Part shown: piece by piece, positions 26,282-34,331 of the stretch
Numbering within the stretch: position 1 is the stretch's first letter
Layout: each line of letters starts with the position of its first letter
NCBI GenBank assembly: GCA_017302655.1
Contig: JAFLDE010000041.1
Coordinates: 1-34,331 of the forward strand
Origin: Burkholderiales bacterium
GTDB taxonomy: Bacteria; Pseudomonadota; Gammaproteobacteria; Burkholderiales; Burkholderiaceae_C
DNA: 34,331 bases
Reading direction: 5' to 3'
Position numbers and translations under genes: made by a program
The notes under the pieces: generated by a model
Seen by the model: only the letters and a program-made list of their open reading frames with translations
The model's database searches: none
What the model was told of the DNA's origin: nothing

Positions 26282-26339
26282 CAGTGGTTTGGGGTGACTC
26301 CACTGTGCCCAGCGTCGGTTTCAGCTGCGCTTCGAAGCG
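26282..26339. promoter_or_regulatory. Inverted repeats upstream of the beta-helix gene
   Basis: CAGTGG (26282-26287) and CCACTG (26300-26305) form an inverted repeat with a 12-base spacer. The 12-base perfect palindrome CGCTTCGAAGCG (26328-26339) lies 22 bases farther upstream. Both are in the gap between the hybrid kinase stop and the beta-helix start. One may be an operator; no T-run supports a terminator for the kinase gene. Confidence 0.3.
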
Positions 26340-26352
26340 GCCCGGTTTGGTT

Positions 26353-28262
26353 TCAATCGTTGCGGTCCGCCAGCAGGCCTTGCACGGCGGTCAACAGGTC
26401 GGCTTTGGTGAAAGGCTTGTCCAAGCAGGCGCAGCCGGTCTCTTCCAGGAAGCTGCGGGCGCCGGGGCTCAGGGTGTCGCCGGTGACGAACAGCAGGCGC
26501 TTGGCCAATTCGGGGTGGGACTGGCGCAAGGCGCGGTGCAGGCCGGCTCCGTCGAGGTCGGGCATGCGTAGGTCGCTCACCACGGCGTCGAAACGTGCTT
26601 CTTGCAGCAGCGCCAGCGCCACCGCGCCGGACTCGGCGGTGGCCACCTCGTGGCCGGCGCCCTCGAGGAAGGCGCGCATGAGATCGGCGATCTCCGGCTC
26701 GTCGTCCACCACCAGCAGGCGGGTGCGCGGCCCTTCTTCAAGGGGCGCCGGGGCGGTGGGCAAGGGCTCGGGCTGCGCCTCGCCGCTGATGGGCAGGCTC
26801 AGGCGGAAGCAAGCGCCTCCTTCGGGCCCGTCCTCGATGCGCAGCTCGCCGCCATGCTCGCGCGCCAGCGAGCGCGACACCGCCAGTCCGAGCCCGGTGC
26901 CCAGGCTTTCCGGCTTGGTGGTGAAGAAGGGCTCGAACACCGTGTCGCGCAGCGCGGCGGGCACGCCCGGGCCGTTGTCGATGACACGCACCCAGACGCG
27001 CGGCTCGCGCTCGGCACGGCGCTGCTCCACGCCGGAGACGATGCGCAGGCGCCGCGGCGCGGGCGCCTGTGCAAGCGCCTGCTGTGCGTTGACGATCAGG
27101 TTGAGCAGGATCTGGCCGAGTTGGTCGGCGTCGGCGTGCACGCTGGGCAGCTGCCCCTCGAGCACCAGCTCGAGTGCGATGCCGTGGCTGCGCAGACCGT
27201 AGCTCAGCAGCTCGGTGGCAGCCCGCACCAGTTCGTTCATCTGCACCGGGGCGCGCTCGCTGGCCTTGCTGCGGGCCATGTTGAGGAAAGTGCGAACGAT
27301 GCGGCCGCAGCGCTCGGCGGCCTCGTGGATGCGTGTGGCATCCAGCGCCAGCTCGGTGTCGGCGCACTTCTCCTGCAGCAGGCTGGCGCGGCCCATGACG
27401 ATGGCCAGCGGGTTGTTCAGTTCGTGCGCCACGCCGGCCAGCAGGCTGCCCATGGCGGTCAGCTTTTCGCTCTGGCGCAAGGCCTCGCGCTGGCGCTCGA
27501 TGGTCTCTTCGGCGCGGCGCCGTTCGCTCAGGTCGTTGATGGACGCGGTGTAGAACACGGCGCCCTCGGCATCGGTGCGCCAGAGCACCATCTCGCTGGG
27601 GAACTCGCTGCCATCGGCGCGCTGCGCCTGCATCTCCAGGCGCTTGCCCATCACACGGGGGGGGCCACCGATCGCCATGCGCTCCATGCCGGCCTGGTGG
27701 GCGGGCCGCAGGCGCGGCGGAATCATCACCTCGGCCACGCTGCGTCCGACGGCCTCGGACCGGGTGCAACGGAACATGGCCTCGGCGGCCGGGTTGAAGG
27801 CCACCACATGCCCCTTGGCATCGGTGGTCACCAAGGCCGCCAAGGCGTTGTCCACGATGGCGGCTTTCAGGGTTTCGGCGCGCTGTGCCTCCGTGGCCTG
27901 GAGCTTGAACTCGGTGAGGTCGCGGGCGTAGCCCAGCACGTGCCGGTCGCCAAATCGCTGCAGCCGCTCCTCGGTGTAGCGGCGGCCCACACCGGGGTAC
28001 TCGGTCCACCCTTCCCACACCGAGGGCGTGCCTGCCAGCACCTGCTGGAAGACCGGCACGTTTCGCGCTGCCATCTCGGCCCCGCGCACCTCGGCCACGG
28101 TGCGGCCGATGAGCTGGTCTGGCGCCAGGTGCAGGAACTCGAGCGTGGCCCGGTTGGCGTACAGGTAGCGCTGCTCGGCGTCGAAGAGCACCACACGCGC
28201 CGGCACCTCGTCGAGCAGGGCCAGCAGCAACTCGCGCGTCATGGCTGGAGACATGTCAAGGG

Positions 28263-28266
<4 letters not shown>
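26353..28266 (-). CDS. Hybrid sensor histidine kinase (PAS-PAS-HisKA-HATPase-REC)
   Basis: 637 residues, with no membrane helix. Two PAS domains (about 10-120 and 135-255) precede an H-box GVAHELNNPLAIVMGRA with His281, an N-box (LNLIVNAQQAL) and G-boxes DNGPGVP and GTGLGLAVS. A C-terminal receiver then follows with VVDDEPEIA, phospho-acceptor Asp565 in SDLRMPDLDG, and Lys in DKPFTK. The HELNNP box belongs to the NtrB-like/HPK4 kinases. I chose ATG 28266, which overlaps the stop of the upstream kinase (ATGA); frames opening farther up lie inside that gene. The kinase core is very close to that of the neighbour at 28263-29831, so the two are tandem paralogues. No DNA-binding output is attached; phosphate may pass to the OmpR-type regulator in the cluster. 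Confidence 0.92.
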
Positions 28267-29831
<1,565 letters not shown>

Positions 29832-30551
29832 TGCGCACGGTCTTGATGACCTCCGGCTTGTCGGGGTTGCGCTCTATCTTGCGCCGCAGACGCATCACGC
29901 GCAGGTCGATGGAGCGGTCGAAGACCTCCCAGCCACGCTTGTGCGCCTGCTCCATGATCTGGTCGCGGTTCAGCGGCTGGTTCGGGTGGCGCGCGAAGAG
30001 TTGGAGCAGGTCGAACTCGGCCGCGGTGATGTCGATCTCTGCGCCATCGGCCCCGAGCAGCTTGCGATGCACGAGATCCAGTTGGCAGCTGCCAAAGGTG
30101 ATGCGTTCCGCGTTCGTGGCGCTATTGGCCGGCGCGGCCGCCTCGCCATTCAGGCGCCGGTGCACCGCCCGCACGCGCGCCAGCAACTCGCGCAGCTCGA
30201 AGGGCTTGGGCAGGTAGTCGTCCGCGCCCACTTCCAGGCCCACGATACGGTCGATGGCTTCTCCGGCGGTGGTCAGCATCACGATGCCCACCCGCGGGTG
30301 CGTCTCGCGCAGCCAGCGCGCCAGGGAAAGGCCGTTCTCGCCCGGCATGTTCAGGTCCAGCAGCACCAGTTCGGGCAACGATTGCGCGATCAACTGCCGC
30401 GCCGCCGCCGCATCGGCGGCCTGGCGCACGTCCAGCCCATGGCGACCGAAGTACTCGGCCAGCAGGCTGCGCAGCTCGGGCTCGTCGTCGACGACAAGCA
30501 CACGGGGGGCCTGGGCAGCGCTGGCTGAGTTCATCGCGGGCAGATGATCGC

Positions 30552-30734
30552 TCAGCGCGTGAACCACACGCTGCAAGCGGTCAGGACCAGCGCAAGCGTG
30601 AAACCGATCGCAAGGCGCTCCAGGCTGCGCTCCGTGGCCTCTTCGTCGGTCGGATCCAGCAGATCTTCGGCAAATGCCTCGCTTCGGTAGGGCGCGACAC
30701 ACACCGTCTCAGCAAACTCGGGGTAGCGGGGCAT
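30552..30734 (-). CDS. Small tail-anchored membrane protein, unknown
   Basis: 60 residues from the ATG at 30734. An acidic N-terminal half (EAFAEDLLDPTDEEATERSLE) is followed by one membrane helix at the very C-terminus (about 41-57, AIGFTLALVLTACSVWF) and a final TR. GGAG lies six bases before this ATG but touches an in-frame ATG at 30740, which decides for the later start. It sits 17 bases before the response-regulator gene and 49 after engB, on the same strand, so co-transcription with the signalling genes is likely. It might be an accessory or connector for these soluble kinases. I recognise no family. Confidence 0.55.
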   Translation of the reverse strand: MPRYPEFAETVCVAPYRSEAFAEDLLDPTDEEATERSLERLAIGFTLALVLTACSVWFTR

Positions 30735-30783
30735 GGCCATCTCCAGTTGGGATGGCGCTCATGCTCGCGGGCGACGGTTTCGC

Positions 30784-31497
30784 TCAGGTTTCGCCAGCCG
30801 GCGGCTGTGTTTCGTTTGTTTCAGCGCCCGCCTGCCGCCTCCAGTCCCACAGCTGGCGGGCGGCATCGGCCACCCCTTGCCCCTTCAGGGCACTGAACAA
30901 GGCGACACCGATGTCGGCCTCTTCGGTCAGCACGTAGCTGGCCAGCAACTGCTGGGTCTTCGCCAGGATGGCGCTCTGCTCCTTGCGGTTCAGCTTGTCG
31001 GCCTTGGTCAGCAGCACGAGCAGGCTGATCTCCCCGCCGTGGATGCGTTCGGCCATGAAGTCGAGCAGTTGCTGGTCCAGGTCGGTGAAGCCGTGGCGGC
31101 TGTCCACCATCTGCACCACGCCGCGCAGGGGTTCACGCTGCTGCAGGTAGTCGGCCATCACCTGCTGCCAGCGGCGCTTGGCGTCGCGGTTCACTGCGGC
31201 AAAGCCGTAGCCTGGCAGGTCGGCCCATAGCTGGTCGGGCGCGTCCTTGGGGCCGACGTGGAACAGATTGATGTGCTGGGTGCGACCCGGCGTCTTGCTG
31301 GCGAAAGCCAGCCGCCGGTGCTGTGCCAGGGTGTTGATGGCGGTGCTTTTGCCGGCGTTGCTGCGCCCGACGAAGGCCACCTCGGGCAGGCCGGTTTCGG
31401 GCAACTGATGCAGCTGTGCGGCGGTGGTGAAGAAGCGCGCGGTGTGGGCCCAGCCCAGCACCTCCTTGTCGCTGACTTCGAGGTCGGGGGGCGTCAT
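30784..31497 (-). CDS. engB: Ribosome biogenesis GTPase EngB (YihA/YsxC)
   Basis: 237 residues, with a short N-terminal extension. It is a TrmE-Era-EngA-EngB-Septin GTPase needed for assembly of the large ribosomal subunit. GTPase motifs: G1 GRSNAGKST (44-52), G2 region TPGRTQHINLF, G3 DLPGYG (93-98), G4 TKAD (164-167) and G5 SALKG (about 204-208). The last 20 residues are Gln/Glu/Thr-rich and divergent. I chose ATG 31497 because it gives the usual distance to G1; no strong ribosome site is visible. The gene is divergent from cytochrome c4 with an 81-base gap, an arrangement known in Burkholderiales. Small-protein and two-component genes lie downstream on the same strand. Confidence 0.96.
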   Translation of the reverse strand: MTPPDLEVSDKEVLGWAHTARFFTTAAQLHQLPETGLPEVAFVGRSNAGKSTAINTLAQHRRLAFASKTPGRTQHINLFHVGPKDAPDQLWADLPGYGFAAVNRDAKRRWQQVMADYLQQREPLRGVVQMVDSRHGFTDLDQQLLDFMAERIHGGEISLLVLLTKADKLNRKEQSAILAKTQQLLASYVLTEEADIGVALFSALKGQGVADAARQLWDWRRQAGAETNETQPPAGET

Positions 31498-31578
31498 AGG
31501 GGGCGAAGTGTAAGATTCGCCGCCTTTTTGCCCGCCCGATCCTGGGCGGAACGAACAAGAAACTGCCCTGCGTCCACC

Positions 31579-32193
31579 ATGAAGCTGCGCCTCCTTGCCC
31601 TGGTTCTTGCCGCCTTCGGCACCGCCCACGCCGCCACGCCTGCCGCGCCGGCCAAGCCCGATCTGGCGAAGGGCCAGAAGATTGCGACCGAGGTCTGCAT
31701 GGCCTGCCACAGCGCCGACGGTTCGCGCGGCAGCCCCGCCAACCCCATCATTGCCGGCCAGCACCCCGAGTACCTGGCCAAGCAGCTCGCCGAGTTCAAG
31801 AGCGGCAAGCGCAAGAACGCCATCATGTCCGGCATGGTGGCGGCGCTGAGCGAAAGCGACATGCGCGACGTGGCCCACTTCTACGCTGGCAAGTCGGCCA
31901 AGCCGGGCTTCGCGAAGAACAAGGCCACGGTGAGCCTGGGCGAGAAGATCTACCGCGGCGGCATCGCCGACCGCAGCATTCCGGCTTGCGCCGCCTGCCA
32001 TGGCCCGACCGGCGCCGGCATGCCTTCGCAGTACCCACGCATCGCTGGCCAGCATGGCGACTACACCGAAGCGCAAATGCTCGCCTTCCGTTCGGGCGCG
32101 CGCGCCAACAACGTCATGATGACTGGCGTGGCAGCGAAGATGAACGACGCTGAGATCAAGGCCGTCAGCGACTACATCGCCGGCCTGCGCTGA
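31579..32193 (+). CDS. Dihaem cytochrome c4
   Basis: 204 residues. After a signal peptide (about 1-18, ending AHA) come two similar cytochrome c domains, with haem sites CMACH (40-44) and CAACH (137-141). Each half has a downstream Met-containing stretch (NAIMSGMV near 83-86; NNVMMTGVAAKM) for the sixth haem ligand and an IAGQH motif (PIIAGQHPEYL; PRIAGQHGDYT). Cytochromes c4 carry electrons in the periplasm from the bc1 complex to terminal oxidases. The 81-base leader contains a small hairpin, CCGCCC-N6-GGGCGG (31532-31549). A terminator follows, then resB, whose product belongs to the machinery that attaches haem to such cytochromes. Confidence 0.95.
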   Translation: MKLRLLALVLAAFGTAHAATPAAPAKPDLAKGQKIATEVCMACHSADGSRGSPANPIIAGQHPEYLAKQLAEFKSGKRKNAIMSGMVAALSESDMRDVAHFYAGKSAKPGFAKNKATVSLGEKIYRGGIADRSIPACAACHGPTGAGMPSQYPRIAGQHGDYTEAQMLAFRSGARANNVMMTGVAAKMNDAEIKAVSDYIAGLR

Positions 32194-32211
32194 AACTCGT
32201 TGGCCTGAAAC

Positions 32212-32237
32212 AAGCCGGTGCCCGCACCGGCTTTTTT
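32212..32237 (+). terminator. Rho-independent terminator after cytochrome c4
   Basis: AAGCCGGTGC (32212-32221) pairs with 32224-32233 over a two-base turn (or nine pairs with a larger loop), merging into a run of six T. It lies 18 bases after the cytochrome stop and 24 before resB, so resB needs readthrough or its own start. Confidence 0.85.
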
Positions 32238-32260
32238 GTTGCCCGGACAATCCGCCCGCC

Positions 32261-33383
32261 ATGAAACCCGCCCTGCGCCAGCTCCACGATCTGCTGGCCT
32301 CGATGCGCTTCGCGATTGCGCTGCTTTGCGTGATCTGCATCGCGGCCGTGATCGGCACGGTGATGAAGCAGCGCGAGCCGCTGCCCAATTACGTCAACGA
32401 ATTCGGCCCCTTCTGGGCCGAGTTGTTCGGACGCCTGGACCTGTACACGGTCTACGGCGCGCCCTGGTTCCTGCTCATCCTGGCCTTCCTGGTCGTCAGC
32501 ACCAGCCTGTGCATCGCGCGCCAGCTCCCCAAGATCCTGCGCGACTGGCAGGACGCCAAGCTGAAGGTTCGTGCCCAGGCGCTGCGCGCGCACCCGCATC
32601 ACGCAGAGGCCCATTGGGCGATGCCGCTGGACGCCAGCGCGCAGCAGCTGCGCGAGCGGCTCAGCATGCAGGGCTGGCGAGTGCGTGAAGACCGGCGCGA
32701 AGATCCGCGCGACACCGGCCTGCTTCTTGCCGCCCGCAAGGGCAAGGCCAACAAGCTAGGCTATCTGGCGGCCCACAGTGCCATCGTGCTCATCTGCCTG
32801 GGCGGCCTGCTGGACGGCGACCTGCTGGTGCGCGCCACCATGGCGATGCAGGGCAAGCAACTCTTCGAAGGTCGTGGCGAGGTGCAGACCCGCCATGTGC
32901 TGGAAACCAGCACGCCGGGCTTCCGAGCCAACCTCTTCGTGCCCGAAGGGAGCAAGGGCGACATCGCACGCATCGACCTGCCCGGCGGCACGGTCTGGCA
33001 GCGCCTGCCCTTCGAGTTGCAACTGGAAAAATTCATCGTCGAGTACTACGACACCGGCATGCCCAAGCTGTTCGCCAGCGAGGTCGTGCTCACCGACGCC
33101 GCCGGCCCACGCCGCGCGCGCATCGAAGTCAACAAGCCGCTGCTGCACCAGGGCTATGCCATCTACCAAAGCAGCTTCGAAGACGGCGGCTCGCAGGTTC
33201 AGCTACGCGTCGAACCGCTGGATGCCGGCGCAAGCACGGATCTGCAGGGCCAGATCGGCGGCACCGCTTTGGCGCTGGCGGGCACGCCCTACCGGCTGGA
33301 ACTGGCCGAGCTGCGCCCGATCAACGTCGAGGACTTTGGCCAAGTGCAGGGCGCCGCCGAAGCGGCCCCGGCCGTCAGCCGCT
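32261..33383 (+). pseudogene. resB: Cytochrome c biogenesis protein ResB, truncated at a junction
   Basis: The first 374 codons read as ResB (Ccs1), the membrane subunit that with CcsA/ResC delivers and attaches haem to apocytochromes c outside the inner membrane. Visible features are LASMRFAIALLCVICIAAVIGTV (TM1, about 14-35), a second helix near 68-86, a third near 167-186 (GYLAAHSAIVLICLGGLLDG), and the periplasmic domain with INKPLLHQGYAIYQSSFEDGG-like text and RPINVEDFG. Family members have roughly 650-700 residues with a fourth helix near the end. Here the homologous part stops at about 33383, and the frame then runs 38 codons antisense through an S49 peptidase gene as Arg/Pro-rich nonsense (TGA at 33497-33499). 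The missing half, and the resC gene expected next, are not in the window. I read this as a breakpoint, not a natural short ResB. Confidence 0.85.
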
Positions 33384-34286
33384 TCAGCGAAGCCCGAGCG
33401 AAGCGCGGCGCAGGGCCATCGCCATCGACTCGCCGACGCCGGCACCGAAGCGCCGCGCCAGCCGTTCGGCCAGGTTCTCGCGCGGCGTGTAGTCGATGAT
33501 CTCCGGCGCCTTGACCACCTCGCGCGCGACGTAGTCGAGGTTGCCGATCCGGTCGGCCAGGCCTGACTTGACCGCCTCCTCGCCGTTCCAGAACAGGCCG
33601 GAGAAGGTCTCCCGGGATTCCTTCAGGCGATCGCCGCGGCCCTCGCGCACGACCGCGATGAACTGCCGGTGCACCTGGTCGATGATCACCTTGGCATAGG
33701 CCTTCTGCCGCTCGTCCTGCGGCGAGAACGGGTCGAGCATGCCCTTGTTCTCACCGGCGGTGAGCAGGCGGCGCTCGATGCCGAGCTTGTCCATCAGGCC
33801 GACGAAGCCGAAGCCGTCCATCAGCACGCCGATCGAGCCGACCAGGCTCGCCTTGTCGACGTAGATGTCGTCGGCCGCGACCGCGACGTAGTACGCGCCC
33901 GACGCGCAGACCTCCTCCACCACCGCGTACACCTTCTTCCGGTGCAGCGCCTTCAGCCGGCGCACCTCGTCGTAGATGATGCCGGCCTGCACCGGGCTGC
34001 CGCCCGGCGAGTTGATGCGCATCACCACCGCCTGCGCGGATGCGTCCTCGAACGCGCTGGTCAGCGCCGATACGAGGGTGTCGGCGCTGGCTTCGCTGTC
34101 CGCCGCGATCTCGCCACGGATCTCGACCAGCGCGGTGTGCGGCCCGGACGGCGCGGCCGCATGCATGCGCTGCGCGAGCAGCGCCCAGGCCACGGCCAGC
34201 GCCCCAAGCCTTGATCCGGAGGAAGTGTATACCTCTGTACACCATGCTGCGGAACGCCTCATGCCTTTGGACTCTTTTGTCATCAC
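33384..34286 (-). CDS. S49-family peptidase (SppA/SohB-like), N-terminus replaced
   Basis: 300 codons open. The body is a complete S49 serine protease, an inner-membrane peptidase that degrades leftover signal peptides: LVEIRGEIAA, MRINSPGGSPVQAGIIYDEV, nucleophile Ser129 in CASGAYYVA, VGSIGVLMDGFGF, catalytic Lys in GENKGMLDPFSP, and GLFWNGEEAVKSGLADRIG; it ends ASLGLR. The usual N-terminus, a short cytoplasmic part and a full membrane helix, is cut. Only LGALAVAWALLAQRM of the helix remains, and the first 25 residues (MMTKESKGMRRSAAWCTEVYT and onward) come from unrelated AT-richer DNA that reads as a GAF domain on the other strand. The native gene thus begins beyond about 34206 in its true genome. 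It is convergent with, and directly abuts, the truncated resB. The sequence looks betaproteobacterial, but it need not be from the same genome. Confidence 0.8.
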   Translation of the reverse strand: MMTKESKGMRRSAAWCTEVYTSSGSRLGALAVAWALLAQRMHAAAPSGPHTALVEIRGEIAADSEASADTLVSALTSAFEDASAQAVVMRINSPGGSPVQAGIIYDEVRRLKALHRKKVYAVVEEVCASGAYYVAVAADDIYVDKASLVGSIGVLMDGFGFVGLMDKLGIERRLLTAGENKGMLDPFSPQDERQKAYAKVIIDQVHRQFIAVVREGRGDRLKESRETFSGLFWNGEEAVKSGLADRIGNLDYVAREVVKAPEIIDYTPRENLAERLARRFGAGVGESMAMALRRASLGLR

Positions 34287-34331
34287 CTTGTTGGATGAAA
34301 AGAGTAATGAGGTTGATGCAGTCTACCTGTT
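34207..34331 (+). CDS. GAF-domain protein fragment, AT-richer DNA
   Basis: The last 125 bases have about 46% G+C by hand count from 34221, clearly below the rest. On the plus strand one frame reads SLDPEEVYTSVHHAAERLM and continues with PLDSFVITLLDEKSNEVDAVYL to the edge. This is very like the start of GAF sensor domains (helix, then LMP-x-D-x-F-V-I-x-L-L-D-E, then a second strand after a charged turn). There is no start codon before the junction, so it is an internal piece of a larger gene. Codon use (TTG, GTT, AAA, AGT) differs from every neighbour. It probably comes from another organism, joined by rearrangement, cloning or assembly. Confidence 0.5.

Noticed and set aside
33316-33322. GATC inside resB as the left cloning junction
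   Set aside because: Homology to ResB appears to continue past it (INVEDFG), so the break is nearer 33384, where there is no GATC.
33384-33499. C-terminal 38 codons of the resB frame as a true ResB end
   Set aside because: Arg/Pro/Ser-rich antisense of the S49 gene, with no resemblance to the ResB C-terminal domain.

Overview
The window is high-GC DNA with dense, mostly G/C-ending codons. Its gene content points to a betaproteobacterium of the Burkholderiales, most like the Rubrivivax/Leptothrix/Comamonadaceae side of that order. The evidence is a BktB-type thiolase, a Burkholderiales-type trimeric porin, a PEP-CTERM sorting signal, groESL preceded by both an RpoH-like promoter and a CIRCE operator, the engB / cytochrome c4 / resB arrangement, and a TRAP transporter with a TatT lipoprotein. 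This placement is inferred from protein recognition; no search was run. I see no tRNA, rRNA, CRISPR array, insertion sequence or prophage. Gaps between genes are short, none over about 260 bases.

Layout. (1) Bases 1-1743: a secreted beta-rich protein that runs off the left edge, divergent from a PEP-CTERM protein gene broken by an in-frame TAA. (2) 1631-5522: a beta-ketothiolase, divergent from a GDSL-esterase lipoprotein plus porin pair, with a nested dyad between them. (3) 5565-10317: a minus-strand operon of tatT, dctP, fused dctQM and an endonuclease/exonuclease/phosphatase-family enzyme. (4) 10438-13165: an exported intradiol-dioxygenase-like protein overlapping an OmpR-type regulator and a histidine kinase. 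(5) 13274-17273: an aidB-like acyl-CoA dehydrogenase, a membrane diguanylate cyclase and a guanine deaminase, joined by ATGA overlaps. (6) 17281-19914: a small membrane coiled-coil protein, then groES-groEL. (7) 20057-25420: a DUF1631 protein overlapping a PlpD-type patatin autotransporter, then a saccharopine-dehydrogenase-like oxidoreductase. (8) 25502-31497, minus strand: a secreted beta-helix protein, a hybrid PAS kinase, a second PAS kinase, an OmpR-type regulator, a 60-residue tail-anchored protein and the GTPase EngB. (9) 31579-33383: cytochrome c4 and a resB that stops about halfway.

The right end is a patchwork. At about 33384 resB breaks off against the stop codon of an opposing S49 peptidase gene. 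At about 34207 that gene loses its natural N-terminus and the sequence becomes AT-richer, reading instead as a GAF domain on the plus strand. I read this as two junctions, either rearrangements or, more likely, cloning or assembly chimerism. Nothing right of about 33380 should be used as genomic context for the rest.

Several neighbourhoods look like working units: esterase plus porin (release and uptake of an ester product), TatT-TRAP plus a phosphodiesterase-like enzyme, an exported dioxygenase with its own two-component system, and a c-di-GMP synthase translationally coupled to guanine deaminase. I found no clearly new defence or mobile system. The best candidates for undescribed biology are the enzyme-plus-signalling operons at 11628-13165 and 13274-17273 and the transporter operon at 5565-10317.
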